Positions 25,257-33,688 are shown, numbered from the stretch's first letter. The stretch is 64,000 bases of DNA from Pelomonas sp047654785 (GCF_047654785.1 NZ_JASGKQ010000003.1:496001-560000); one strand, 5' to 3'. Numbers and translations are program-made. Notes: generated by a model not told the origin, from the sequence alone.

Positions 25257-26092
25257 CGGTGCGGGGCGGACGCGGGCGGCGTCTGCGTCAGCGGCAGCAG
25301 CGTGTGCGGGTCGATCAGCCGGGGATCGGCCACCATCCGGGGCTGGCCGGCCGCCTGGTGGCGGGGCAGGGCGATGTCGCGGGTGATGAGCACCGTGGTG
25401 GCGCCGGGCCGGGCCTGCATGAGGCTGCCGGTCACCAGCCTGGGCGCCGCGAGCCGGGCCGGCGCGGGCCGGTGGCTGGACGGGGGCGGAGCGATCAGCG
25501 CCCTGGCCGGGCGCGCGGGCGCGGCGGCCTGCGCCCGGCGGCGCGCCAGGGCCTTGTCGGCCAGCGCCCGGCGCTCCTGCTCCGGCAGCGCCTGGTAGGC
25601 CTCCCAGCGGGCCTGGCGCTGCTCGGCGGTCAGCTGCCGGGCGACCTGGAAGCCGATGCGGGCGTTCAGGCGGGCGGCCGGGTCGAGCTGGCTCCAGTCG
25701 CGCATGCGGTCGTGCACGCGCTTGATTTCCTCGCCCGACATGGTGGCCAGCGTCGGCGTGGCGCTGAGCCATTTGCTGCGCTGTTCGTCGGCGATGCCGG
25801 CCCAGTCGCGCTGCAGCGGCGCAAGCAGCGCCTGCTGCTTGGGCGTCAGGCCGTCCCAGGTGGCCGGCGGCACGCTGAGCGCCGCGGGCGCCACCGGCTT
25901 GGCCAGCGGCCGGAGCCGGCCGGCGCGCGGCGTCGTCGTTTGGGGGAGGCTGGCGGCGCTGGCGGCAGGCGGCGGCGCGGCCGGGGCGTCGGGGGCCTGC
26001 GCCAACGCAGAAAACCCCGCCGCGCCGAGCAGCAGGGCCATCGAAAGGCGGGACAACAGGACGGGCAGCGGCGCCGCTCGGGTCATGCGCAT
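25253..26092 (-). CDS. DUF3106-domain exported protein
   Basis: About 279 residues. A signal peptide is visible (LLSRLSMALLLGAAGFSALAQA), so the protein is periplasmic or envelope-bound. The DUF3106 domain follows: WDGLTPKQQALLAPLQRDWA, WLSATPTLATMSGEEIKRVH, RMRDWSQLDPAARLNARIGF and RQARWEAYQALPEQERRALA. The remaining 90 residues are Pro/Ala-rich and low in complexity. Function is unknown; the pattern of repeated helices recalls heavy-metal-resistance or CpxP-like periplasmic sensors, but this is only resemblance. It sits 4 bp downstream of DUF3619 in the sigma-factor operon. Confidence 0.85.
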   Translation of the reverse strand: MRMTRAAPLPVLLSRLSMALLLGAAGFSALAQAPDAPAAPPPAASAASLPQTTTPRAGRLRPLAKPVAPAALSVPPATWDGLTPKQQALLAPLQRDWAGIADEQRSKWLSATPTLATMSGEEIKRVHDRMRDWSQLDPAARLNARIGFQVARQLTAEQRQARWEAYQALPEQERRALADKALARRRAQAAAPARPARALIAPPPSSHRPAPARLAAPRLVTGSLMQARPGATTVLITRDIALPRHQAAGQPRMVADPRLIDPHTLLPLTQTPPASAPHR

Positions 26093-26096
26093 CCGG

Positions 26097-26573
26097 TCAT
26101 TCTTCCGCGTCGCGCAGGAATTCCGCGAAGCCCGGATCGGTGAACGCGGCGGGCGGCAGCGCGTCGCTGAGGAGCGCGGTGTCAACCTCGGCGGCGGCGG
26201 CGATCTGCTCGTTGGCCTGGCCGCGCTGCACCAGCAGCAGGCCGGCCGCCAGCAGCAACAGCGGCAGCGCGGACACCAGCATGGCCCACAGGCCGCCGCG
26301 GCCACCCCGCTTGCCAGGGTCCACCGGGTTGCCGGAGCCGCCGTTCAGCGCCAGCGTCGCGCCGCCGACGTGGGCCGCGGCCGGGCGGGCCGGGCTCGCG
26401 GCGCTCGCGCGGGCCTGGGCGGCGCGCGCGAGCGCCTGCTCGCGCGCGAAGCGCAGGCGCTCCGCCACGTCGTGCGGCAGCGCGGCGCCGCGTTCGGTCA
26501 GGCCGGCGGCCACGCGCTGGCCGAAGCGGGTTTCCAGCTCGGAGGCAGGGGCGGAAAATTGTGACGATTTCAT
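26097..26573 (-). CDS. DUF3619 membrane protein, possible anti-sigma factor
   Basis: 158 residues. The N-terminus is cytoplasmic and helical (SELETRFGQRVAAGLTERGA, HDVAERLRFAREQALARAAQ), one membrane helix follows (LWAMLVSALPLLLLAAGLLL), then a short outside tail (LPPAAFTDPGFAEFLRDAE). Position directly after an ECF-like sigma factor, with overlapping start and stop, plus one membrane span, suits a membrane-tethered anti-sigma factor. That role is inference; the family is otherwise uncharacterised. Typical of Burkholderiales. Confidence 0.85.
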   Translation of the reverse strand: MKSSQFSAPASELETRFGQRVAAGLTERGAALPHDVAERLRFAREQALARAAQARASAASPARPAAAHVGGATLALNGGSGNPVDPGKRGGRGGLWAMLVSALPLLLLAAGLLLVQRGQANEQIAAAAEVDTALLSDALPPAAFTDPGFAEFLRDAEE

Positions 26574-27136
26574 AACGTGATCCCCTTGGCCTTGAGCGCC
26601 TTGGCCAGTGCATGGGTGGCCCGCGAGCAGTGCGTCTTCACGCTGCCTTCGGAGCAGCCCATCACGGAGGCAGTCTCGGCGACATCCAGTTCCTCCCAGT
26701 AACGCAGCAGGAAGGCTTCCCGTTGACGGGCCGGTAGCTGCGCCACCTCGGTTTCGATCCGTTGCAGGATTTGCGCCCGGCTGACCTCGTCGGCGGCGCT
26801 CAGCGCGCCCAGCGCGCCGTCGCGGGTTTCCAGGATCTCCAGCAGGTCGAAGTCGCCGTCGCCATCGCCGCCGTCGAAGTCGGACAGGTTGGTCATGACC
26901 GCGTTGCGGGTCTTCTGGCGACGGAAATGGTCCATCGTCGCGTTGGACAGGATGCGCTGGAACAGCAGCGGCAGCTCCGCGGCGGGGCGGTCGAAGTAGT
27001 TCTCGGCCAGCTTGATCATGGCGTCCTGCACGATGTCCAGCGCGGCATCGTCGTCTCGGACCAGGTAGGCCGTGCGCTTGAAGGCGCGGCGGTCCACGGT
27101 GCGCAGGAAGTCGTCGAGTTCTTTGTCGGTGGCCAA
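26570..27136 (-). CDS. Sigma-70 family (ECF-type) RNA polymerase sigma factor
   Basis: 188 residues with region 2 (DFLRTVDRRAFKRTAYLVRD, ALDIVQDAMIKLAENYF, FQRILSNATMDHFRRQKTRN) and region 4 (LPARQREAFLLRYWEELDVA, MGCSEGSVKTHCSRATHALA). The interdomain linker is Asp/Gly-rich. The start is TTG 27136; no good Shine-Dalgarno is seen there and a slightly different start is possible. It heads a five-gene, translationally coupled operon (DUF3619, DUF3106, RDD, dgkA), which suggests an envelope-related regulon. Confidence 0.93.
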   Translation of the reverse strand: MATDKELDDFLRTVDRRAFKRTAYLVRDDDAALDIVQDAMIKLAENYFDRPAAELPLLFQRILSNATMDHFRRQKTRNAVMTNLSDFDGGDGDGDFDLLEILETRDGALGALSAADEVSRAQILQRIETEVAQLPARQREAFLLRYWEELDVAETASVMGCSEGSVKTHCSRATHALAKALKAKGITL

Positions 27137-27249
27137 GGCGGGAAGCGGTCCGGGCGGGCGGCGCGGATTATGGCATTCGTCTCATACGAAGGCTGGCCGG
27201 CTTTTGCCCGGCATAATGCGGGTTCGCACAAAGAGTCAATGGTCTCTCC

Positions 27250-27276
27250 GGTGGCCGCCCGACTGGGGCGCCCACC
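27250..27276 (+). promoter_or_regulatory. Hairpin in the ilvB leader
   Basis: GGTGG-cc-GCCC / GGGC-gc-CCACC with a GACTG loop, about 90 bp before ilvB. No T-tract follows. It could be part of a regulatory leader of the ilvBHC operon. A short ORF here has no run of Ile/Val/Leu codons, so a classical attenuator peptide is not supported. Confidence 0.35.
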
Positions 27277-27366
27277 TGTTGACCGCGCAGGCTCCGAATC
27301 CGCCTCATGAGGGCGAGAAGAGGGGCACCAATGGTTTTTCGTCAGAGAAATTCACAGAGGTTCGAA

Positions 27367-29151
27367 ATGGACATGTCTGCCGCGGATATCAAGCGCGCCG
27401 CAACGGCGCAGCCGCAAACCCCCCCCTCCGAAACACCGGCGGAGCCCAACGGCTCCGAGATCCTCGTTCGCTGCCTGCAGGCCGAAGGGGTGCGCCACCT
27501 CTGGGGCTACCCCGGCGGCGCGGTGCTCTACATCTACGACGCGCTCTACAAGCAGGACAGCATCCAGCATGTGCTGGTGCGCCACGAGCAGGCCGCCGTC
27601 CATGCCGCCGACGGCTTCGCCCGCGCGACGGGCGAGGTCGGCGTGGCGCTGGTGACCTCGGGCCCGGGCGTGACGAATGCCATCACCGGCATCGCCACGG
27701 CCTACATGGACTCGATCCCGATGGTCATCATCACGGGCCAGGTGCCGACGCCGGCCATCGGGCTGGACGCGTTCCAGGAGTGCGACACGGTGGGCATCAC
27801 CCGTCCCATCGTCAAGCACAACTTCCTCGTCAAGGACGTGCGCGACCTGGCGGTGACGATCAAGAAGGCCTTCCACATCGCCCGCACCGGCCGGCCCGGC
27901 CCGGTGGTGGTGGACATCCCCAAGGACGTGTCGCTGGCCTGCGCGCCGTTCCACTACCCCGAGCGCATCGAGATGCGCTCCTACAACCCGGTCAAGAAGG
28001 GCCACAGCGGCCAGATCCGCAAGGCCGTGCAGCTGCTGCTGCAGGCCAAGCGGCCCTACATCTACACGGGCGGCGGCGTCATCCTCGGCGAGGCGACGGC
28101 GGAGCTGCGCGAGCTGGTGGACCTGGTCGGCTTCCCGTGCACGAACACGCTGATGGGCCTGGGCGCGATGCCCGGCACCGACCCGCGCTTCCTCGGCATG
28201 CTGGGCATGCACGGCACCTACGAGGCCAACATGACGATGCAGCACTGCGACGTGCTGCTGGCCGTGGGCGCGCGTTTCGACGACCGCGTGATCGGCAACC
28301 CCAAGCACTTCGGCTCGGTGGAGCGCAAGATCATCCACGTGGACATCGACCCCTCGTCGATCTCCAAGCGGGTGCGGGTGGACATCCCCATCGTCGGCGA
28401 CGTGAAGGACGTGCTGCAGGAGCTGATCGTGCAGATCCGGGACGCCCAGAACCGCCCCGACGCCGACGCGCTCAACGCCTGGTGGAACCAGATCAAGGAC
28501 TGGCGCCGCCGCGACTGCCTGGCCTACAAGGCGTCCGACGAGGTCATCAAGCCGCAGATGGTGGTGGACACGCTGTGGAAGCTCACGCGCGACCGCGACA
28601 CCTACATCACGTCGGACGTGGGCCAGCACCAGATGTGGGCGGCGCAGTACTACCGCTTCGACGAGCCGCGCCGCTGGATCAACTCCGGCGGCCTGGGCAC
28701 GATGGGCGTGGGCCTGCCGTATGCGATGGGCATCAAGCTCGCGAGGCCCGAGTCGGACGTGTTCTGCATCACCGGCGAGGGCAGCATCCAGATGTGCATC
28801 CAGGAGCTGTCCACCTGCTTCCAGTACAAGACCCCGGTCAAGATCGTCTCGCTGAACAACCGCTACCTCGGCATGGTGCGCCAGTGGCAGCAACTCGACT
28901 ACGAGGGCCGCTACTCGCACAGCTACATGGACGCGCTGCCCAACTTCGTCAAGCTGGCCGAGGCCTACGGCCACGTCGGCCTGCTGGTCGAGAAGCCGGC
29001 GGACGTGGAAGGCGCGCTGAAGGAGGCGATGCGCCTGAAGGACCGCACCGTCTTCCTCGACATCCGCACCGATCCGACCGAGAACGTCTGGCCGATGGTC
29101 AAGGCGGGCAAGGGCATCTCGGAAATGCTGCTGGGCTCGGAAGACCTGTGA
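27367..29151 (+). CDS. ilvB: Acetolactate synthase large subunit
   Basis: 594-residue ThDP- and FAD-dependent enzyme that condenses two pyruvates, or pyruvate and 2-oxobutyrate, in valine, leucine and isoleucine synthesis. The catalytic Glu lies in VRHEQAAVHAADGFARATG. The ThDP/Mg motif is GEGSIQMCIQEL..NN, with SLNNRYLGMVRQWQQ. GPGVTNAITGIATAYMDSIP and the C-terminal domain are canonical. Start taken at ATG 27367 (MDMSAADIKRA); the frame is open to 27307. First gene of ilvB-ilvH-ilvC; ilvH follows after a 165-nt structured spacer. Confidence 0.97.
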   Translation: MDMSAADIKRAATAQPQTPPSETPAEPNGSEILVRCLQAEGVRHLWGYPGGAVLYIYDALYKQDSIQHVLVRHEQAAVHAADGFARATGEVGVALVTSGPGVTNAITGIATAYMDSIPMVIITGQVPTPAIGLDAFQECDTVGITRPIVKHNFLVKDVRDLAVTIKKAFHIARTGRPGPVVVDIPKDVSLACAPFHYPERIEMRSYNPVKKGHSGQIRKAVQLLLQAKRPYIYTGGGVILGEATAELRELVDLVGFPCTNTLMGLGAMPGTDPRFLGMLGMHGTYEANMTMQHCDVLLAVGARFDDRVIGNPKHFGSVERKIIHVDIDPSSISKRVRVDIPIVGDVKDVLQELIVQIRDAQNRPDADALNAWWNQIKDWRRRDCLAYKASDEVIKPQMVVDTLWKLTRDRDTYITSDVGQHQMWAAQYYRFDEPRRWINSGGLGTMGVGLPYAMGIKLARPESDVFCITGEGSIQMCIQELSTCFQYKTPVKIVSLNNRYLGMVRQWQQLDYEGRYSHSYMDALPNFVKLAEAYGHVGLLVEKPADVEGALKEAMRLKDRTVFLDIRTDPTENVWPMVKAGKGISEMLLGSEDL

Positions 29152-29316
29152 GCGGCTGAAGCCGCGGGCTTCGGGGCGCGTTACCGCGTGCCCCGGGGCC
29201 GGCGGCGGATGGCGCGCGCAGCCGACCCCTGGCAACCCCTTCAACGACTCGAACCCGCCGCCAAGGTACCGGGGTTACCGCCCCGGCCACTGAAGAGCGC
29301 GAAGGACGATCCCCTC
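29152..29316 (+). promoter_or_regulatory. Structured ilvB-ilvH intergenic RNA (candidate ilvH motif)
   Basis: 165 nt without an ORF. Visible pairing: hairpin GGGGCGCG-TTAC-CGC(GT)GCCCC at 29173-29194, an 8-bp perfect long-range pair GGCGGCGG (29201-29208) with CCGCCGCC (29255-29262), and a hairpin CCGGGG-TTACCG-CCCCGG (29269-29286) about 30 nt before the ilvH start. A cis-regulatory 'ilvH RNA motif' has been described upstream of ilvH in betaproteobacteria (from memory); match to that model was not tested. Confidence 0.5.
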
Positions 29317-29808
29317 ATGAAACACATCATTGCTTTGCTCATCGAGAACGAGCCGGGCGCGCTGTCGCGCGTCGTCGCGCTGTTCTCGGCCCGTGGCTAC
29401 AACATCGAGAGCCTGACCGTCGCGCCGACCGAGGACGCCTCGCTGTCGCGCATGACCATCGTGACCACCGGGTCCGACGAGGTCATCGAGCAGATCACCA
29501 AGCACCTCAACCGCCTGATCGAAGTCGTCAAGGTCGTGGACCTGACCGAGGGCCACTACACCGAGCGCGAACTGATGCTCATCAAGGTGCGCGCCGTCGG
29601 CAAGGAGCGCGAGGAGATCAAGCGCACCGCCGACATCTTCCGAGGCCGCGTCATCGACGTGACCGAGAAGACCTACACCATCGAGCTGACCGGCGACGCG
29701 GGCAAGCTCGACGCCTTCATCGACGCGATCGACCGCGCGTCCATCCTAGAAACCGTCCGAACCGGCGCCAGCGGCATCGGCCGCGGCGAGCGCATCCTGC
29801 GCGTCTAA
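29317..29808 (+). CDS. ilvH: Acetolactate synthase small (regulatory) subunit
   Basis: 163 residues. An N-terminal ACT domain (MKHIIALLIENEPGALSRVV, LFSARGYNIESLTVAPTED) binds the feedback inhibitor, usually valine. The C-terminal domain includes YTERELMLIKVRAVGKEREE, DIFRGRVIDVTEKTYTIELT and ends GIGRGERILRV. It activates IlvB and confers end-product control. ATG 29317 follows the structured spacer; upstream in-frame ATGs lie within the RNA structure and are unlikely. ilvC begins 36 bp later. Confidence 0.97.
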   Translation: MKHIIALLIENEPGALSRVVALFSARGYNIESLTVAPTEDASLSRMTIVTTGSDEVIEQITKHLNRLIEVVKVVDLTEGHYTERELMLIKVRAVGKEREEIKRTADIFRGRVIDVTEKTYTIELTGDAGKLDAFIDAIDRASILETVRTGASGIGRGERILRV

Positions 29809-29844
29809 CCCAATACCTGACCGAATCTTTCCCTGGAGCGAACC

Positions 29845-30861
29845 ATGAACGTGTACTACGACAAAGACGCCGACCTCAGCCTCATCAAGGGCAAGAACGT
29901 CGCCATCATCGGCTACGGCTCACAAGGCCATGCCCACGCGCAGAACCTGAACGACAGCGGCTGCAAGGTCACCGTCGCGCTGCGCAAGAGCGGCGCGTCC
30001 TGGGCCAAGGCCGAGGGCGCGGGCCTGAAGGTCGCCGAGATCGCCGACGCCGTGAAGGCCGCCGACGTGGTGATGATCCTGCTGCCCGACGAGCAGATCG
30101 CCGAGGTCTACAAGAACGAAGTCGAGCCCCACATCAAGCAAGGCGCGTCGCTGGCCTTCGCGCACGGCTTCAACGTCCACTACGGCCAGGTGCAGCCGCG
30201 CGCGGACCTGGACGTCTGGATGGTCGCCCCCAAGGCCCCCGGCCACACGGTGCGCAACACCTACCGCCAGGGCGGGGGCGTGCCCCACCTGATCGCCGTT
30301 TACCAGGACAAGACCGGCAAGGCGCGCGACCTGGCGCTGTCCTACGCCGCGGCCAACGGCGGCGGCAAGGCCGGCATCATCCAGACCAGTTTCCGCGAGG
30401 AAACCGAGACCGACCTGTTCGGCGAACAGGCCGTGCTGTGCGGCGGCACCGTCGAACTGATCAAGGCCGGCTTTGAGACGCTGGTGGAAGCCGGCTACGC
30501 GCCCGAGATGGCCTACTTCGAGTGCCTGCACGAGCTCAAGCTCATCGTCGACCTGATCTACGAGGGCGGCATCGGCAACATGAACTACTCGATCTCGAAC
30601 AACGCCGAGTACGGCGAGTACGTGACCGGCCCGCGCGTCGTCACCGAGGACACGAAGAACGCGATGCGCCAGTGCCTGAAGGACATCCAGACCGGCGAGT
30701 ACGCGAAGAGCTTCATCCTCGAGAACAAGGCCGGCGCGCCGACGCTGATCAGCCGCCGCCGCCTGACCGCCGAGCACCCGATCGAGCAGGTCGGCGAGAA
30801 GCTGCGCGAGATGATGCCGTGGATCAAGGCCAACAAGCTGGTGGACAAGGCCAAGAACTGA
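29845..30861 (+). CDS. ilvC: Ketol-acid reductoisomerase (class I)
   Basis: 338-residue enzyme, the second common step of valine, leucine and isoleucine synthesis. The N-terminal Rossmann domain carries NVAIIGYGSQGHAHAQNLND (NADPH binding), with LLPDEQIAEVY. The knotted helical domain binds two Mg ions with residues in TDLFGEQAVLCGG and YFECLHELKLIVDLIYEGGI. The short class I length and family ending (ELREMMPWI-like; here KLREMMPWIKANKLVDK) are typical. A rho-independent terminator follows at 30887. Confidence 0.98.
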   Translation: MNVYYDKDADLSLIKGKNVAIIGYGSQGHAHAQNLNDSGCKVTVALRKSGASWAKAEGAGLKVAEIADAVKAADVVMILLPDEQIAEVYKNEVEPHIKQGASLAFAHGFNVHYGQVQPRADLDVWMVAPKAPGHTVRNTYRQGGGVPHLIAVYQDKTGKARDLALSYAAANGGGKAGIIQTSFREETETDLFGEQAVLCGGTVELIKAGFETLVEAGYAPEMAYFECLHELKLIVDLIYEGGIGNMNYSISNNAEYGEYVTGPRVVTEDTKNAMRQCLKDIQTGEYAKSFILENKAGAPTLISRRRLTAEHPIEQVGEKLREMMPWIKANKLVDKAKN

Positions 30862-30886
30862 TCCCGCGCGGCAACGCGATGGACGG

Positions 30887-30915
30887 GGCCGGTGCCGCGA
30901 GGCGCCGGCCTTTTT
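30887..30915 (+). terminator. Rho-independent terminator after ilvC
   Basis: GGCCGGTGCC-GCGA-GGCGCCGGCC, one G-T wobble, followed by TTTTT. It closes the ilvBHC transcript before pssA. Confidence 0.85.
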
Positions 30916-30980
30916 GCTGGCCGGCGCGCACCGCCGCGGCGCGCGCGCCGGCCGGAATGCGTCGGCTATCCTGACGGGCT

Positions 30981-31805
30981 ATGACCCCTGACCCCCTCGA
31001 CGACGACGAGCCCAGCCTCGCCGTGCGCCCCCGCCGCAAGGGCATCTACGCGCTGCCCAACGCGATCACGCTGTGCGCGCTGTTCAGCGCGTTCTACGCC
31101 ATCGTCATGGCGATGAACGGCCGCTTCGAGGCCGCCTGCGTGGCCATCTTCGCCGCGGCCATCCTGGACAGCCTGGACGGCCGCGTCGCGCGCATGACCC
31201 ACACCCAGTCCGCCTTCGGCGAGCAGATGGACAGCCTGTCCGACATGGTGGCCTTCGGCGCCGCGCCGGCGCTGATCGTCTACATGTGGGCGCTCAAGGA
31301 CATGGGCAAGCCGGGCTGGATCCCGGCCTTCGTCTACATCGCCGGCGCGGCGCTGCGGCTGGCGCGTTTCAACGTCAACATCGGCGTGGTGGACAAGCGC
31401 TTCTTCCAGGGCCTGCCCAGCCCGGCCGCCGCGGCGCTGGTCATCGGCCTGATCTGGGCGGTGGTGGACCGCGCCGAGTACACCGGCATCCAACCCGACA
31501 GCTGGATCCCCTGGGCGGCCTATGCGCTGACGCTGTTCGCCGGGCTTTCGATGGTGACGAACGCGCCGTTCTACAGCTTCAAAGTCTTCGACCGGCGGCG
31601 CTCCGTGCCCTTCATCGTGCTGGTGCTGATCATGCTCGGCATCGGCCTGGCGGCGCTCGACCCGTCGCGCGTGCTCTTCGGCGCCTTCTGCGCCTACGGG
31701 CTGTCGGGCTACGTCATCTACGCCTGGCGCAAGGCCAAGGGCCGGCCGGCCAGCGTGATCTCGACGAGCACCGACGAGCCCGACGAGCGCGGCCTGCACC
31801 AGTGA
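30981..31805 (+). CDS. pssA: CDP-diacylglycerol-serine O-phosphatidyltransferase
   Basis: 274-residue membrane enzyme that makes phosphatidylserine, precursor of phosphatidylethanolamine. The CDP-alcohol phosphatidyltransferase signature D-G-x2-A-R-x8-G-x3-D-x3-D is present as LDGRVARMTHTQSAFGEQ followed by MDSLSD. About six to eight hydrophobic helices follow. Type II (PssA of Gram-positive and most beta/alpha bacteria), not the E. coli type. The order ilvC-pssA-leuA is common in Burkholderiales. It ends 31 bp before the leader peptide of leuA. Confidence 0.95.
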   Translation: MTPDPLDDDEPSLAVRPRRKGIYALPNAITLCALFSAFYAIVMAMNGRFEAACVAIFAAAILDSLDGRVARMTHTQSAFGEQMDSLSDMVAFGAAPALIVYMWALKDMGKPGWIPAFVYIAGAALRLARFNVNIGVVDKRFFQGLPSPAAAALVIGLIWAVVDRAEYTGIQPDSWIPWAAYALTLFAGLSMVTNAPFYSFKVFDRRRSVPFIVLVLIMLGIGLAALDPSRVLFGAFCAYGLSGYVIYAWRKAKGRPASVISTSTDEPDERGLHQ

Positions 31806-31822
31806 CCCCCGGCCTTTCGTGC

Positions 31823-31828
31823 TAGATT
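31823..31828 (+). promoter_or_regulatory. Possible -10 box for the leuA leader
   Basis: TAGATT at 31823-31828 with AGTGAC about 16 bp upstream as a weak -35. Transcription would start only a few bases before the leader ATG. Support is modest. Confidence 0.35.
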
Positions 31829-31836
31829 CCGCTCCC

Positions 31837-31893
31837 ATGATTCGCGCGACCGGCCTGCTGCTACTAGCCCTAGAGGAACCACGGGTTCGCTAG
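31837..31893 (+). CDS. leuL: leuA leader peptide (leucine attenuator)
   Basis: 18-residue leader MIRATGLLLLALEEPRVR ending in TAG. It contains four consecutive Leu codons (CTG CTG CTA CTA), one Ala codon, then a fifth Leu (CTA). CTA is rare in this GC-rich genome, so leucyl-tRNA shortage would stall ribosomes here; tRNA-Leu(UAG), which reads CTA, is encoded at 45969. Downstream lie a small hairpin GAACC-ACG-GGTTC (31876-31888) overlapping the end of the leader and a terminator hairpin (31922-31960). This is the layout of amino-acid attenuation in front of leuA. The peptide itself has no expected function. Confidence 0.85.
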   Translation: MIRATGLLLLALEEPRVR

Positions 31894-31921
31894 TCAGCCA
31901 CGCCTTCGCCCATCTGACCCC

Positions 31922-31960
31922 AACGGCCCGTATGCAACCGCAGCGGGCCGTTCGTGTTTT
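31922..31960 (+). terminator. Attenuator (intrinsic terminator) before leuA
   Basis: AACGGCCCG (31922-31930) pairs with CGGGCCGTT (31944-31952), followed by CGTGTTTT. It lies 29 bp after the leader stop and 43 bp before the leuA start, as expected for the terminator arm of a leucine attenuator. Confidence 0.85.
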
Positions 31961-32002
31961 CCAAGGCTGCCGGTTGCGCCACCCCACCCCCGGATGGAAA
32001 CC

Positions 32003-33688
32003 ATGTTGAAGCAACCGCAGCTCAAGTACCGCCCCTTCGCCCCGATCGCATTGCCGGACCGCAGCTGGCCCGACGCCGTGCTGACCCGCGCGCCGATCTG
32101 GCTGAGCACCGATCTGCGCGACGGCAACCAGGCGCTGATCGAGCCGATGGACATCGCGCGCAAGCTGCGCATGTTCCAGCAGCTGGTGAAGATCGGCTTC
32201 AAGGAGATCGAGGTCGGCTTTCCGTCGGCGTCGCAGACCGAGTTCGACTTCGTGCGCCTGCTGATCGACGGCGGCCACATCCCGGACGACGTGAGCATCC
32301 AGGTGCTGACGCAGGCGCGTTCGCACCTGATCGAGCGCACCTTCGAGGCCCTCGACGGCGCCAGGCGCGTCATCGTCCACGTCTACAACGCGGTGGCGCC
32401 CATCATGCGCCGCGTCGTGCTGGGGCAGGACGAGGACGGCATCGTCGAGCTGGCCGCGTCGCACGCCCGCCAGATCAAGGAACTGGCCGCCGCGCGGCCC
32501 GGCACGGACTGGCGCTTCGAGTACTCGCCCGAGATGTTCTCCGGCACCGAGCTGGCGTTCAGCAAGCGCGTGGTCGATGCGGTGACCGCCGTGTGGGCGC
32601 CCACGCCCGAGCGCAAGTGCATCGTCAACCTGCCGTCCACCGTCGAACACAGCACGCCCAACATCTTCGCGGACATGATCGAGTGGATGCACCGCCATCT
32701 CGAACGGCGGGACTGCATCGTGCTGTCGGTCCACCCGCACAACGACCGCGGCACCGGCACGGCGGCCGGCGAGCTGGCGCTGATGGCCGGCGCCGACCGC
32801 GTGGAGGGCTGCTTGTTTGGCAACGGCGAGCGCACCGGCAACGTGGACCTCGTCAACATCGCGCTCAACCTCTACACCCAGGGCGTGGACCCGCAGCTGG
32901 ACTTCTCCGACATCGACGAGGTGCGCCGCTGCGTCGAGCATTGCACGCAGATCCCGGTCCACCCGCGCCACCCCTACGTCGGCGACCTGGTCTACACCTC
33001 CTTCTCCGGCTCGCACCAGGACGCGATCAAGAAGGCCTTCGCCGCCCGCCAGGACGGTGAGATTTGGGACATGCCCTATCTGCCTATCGATCCCAAGGAC
33101 CTGGGCCGCAGCTACGACGCCGTGATCCGCGTCAACAGCCAGTCCGGCAAGGGCGGCATCGCCTACCTGCTCGAGACCGAATACGGGCTCGAGCTGCCGC
33201 GCCGGCTGCAGATCGAGTTCAGCCAGGTCGTGCAGGCGGTCATGGACGACATGGGCAAGGAGCTGAGCGCGGCCGACCTCTACGCGATCTTCGAGCGCGA
33301 GTACGCCATCGGCGACGCCGGCACCTCGGTGCTGCAGCCGCAGATGAGCGAGTCCGGCGGCGCGATGCAGCTGTCGGCCGAGGTGATGCTGAACGGCTGG
33401 ATGGGCCGCGTGCAGGGCGAGGGCAACGGCCCGATCGACGCCTTCGTCAACGCGCTGGGCGTGCGCGCCGGCACGCCGGTGCGCGTGCTGGACTACCACG
33501 AGCACGCCATCGGCAGCGGCGCGGACGCGCGCGCGGTGGCCTATCTGGAGTTGCGCGTCGGCGACGAGACGCGCTACGGCGTCGGCATCGATGGCAGCAT
33601 CGTGCGTGCGTCCATGCAGGCCATCCTCTCCGGCCTGCGCCGCAGCGCCGCATTCGCGCTGCCCCAACAGCAGGAACAAGCCTCATGA
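32003..33688 (+). CDS. leuA: 2-isopropylmalate synthase, long (LeuA type 2) form
   Basis: 561-residue enzyme of the first committed step of leucine synthesis (2-oxoisovalerate plus acetyl-CoA). Start at ATG 32003 (MLKQPQLKYRPF) matches family N-termini; ATG 31994 is 9 bp upstream in frame. The DRE-TIM catalytic core shows IWLSTDLRDGNQALIEPMD (metal-binding Asp, Arg), KIGFKEIEVGFPSASQTEFD, LSVHPHNDRGTGTAAGELAL and VEGCLFGNGERTGNVDLVNI. The C-terminal LeuA regulatory domain (from about 430) is present and is where leucine feedback normally acts. The stop overlaps the start of a second 2-isopropylmalate synthase (ATGA). Behind a leucine attenuator. Confidence 0.95.
   Translation: MLKQPQLKYRPFAPIALPDRSWPDAVLTRAPIWLSTDLRDGNQALIEPMDIARKLRMFQQLVKIGFKEIEVGFPSASQTEFDFVRLLIDGGHIPDDVSIQVLTQARSHLIERTFEALDGARRVIVHVYNAVAPIMRRVVLGQDEDGIVELAASHARQIKELAAARPGTDWRFEYSPEMFSGTELAFSKRVVDAVTAVWAPTPERKCIVNLPSTVEHSTPNIFADMIEWMHRHLERRDCIVLSVHPHNDRGTGTAAGELALMAGADRVEGCLFGNGERTGNVDLVNIALNLYTQGVDPQLDFSDIDEVRRCVEHCTQIPVHPRHPYVGDLVYTSFSGSHQDAIKKAFAARQDGEIWDMPYLPIDPKDLGRSYDAVIRVNSQSGKGGIAYLLETEYGLELPRRLQIEFSQVVQAVMDDMGKELSAADLYAIFEREYAIGDAGTSVLQPQMSESGGAMQLSAEVMLNGWMGRVQGEGNGPIDAFVNALGVRAGTPVRVLDYHEHAIGSGADARAVAYLELRVGDETRYGVGIDGSIVRASMQAILSGLRRSAAFALPQQQEQAS

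Noticed and set aside
27241..27313. Short ORF MVSPVAARLGRPPVDRAGSES as an ilvB leader peptide
   Set aside because: Its few Val/Leu codons are scattered, with no run, and no terminator T-tract follows; not a convincing attenuator.
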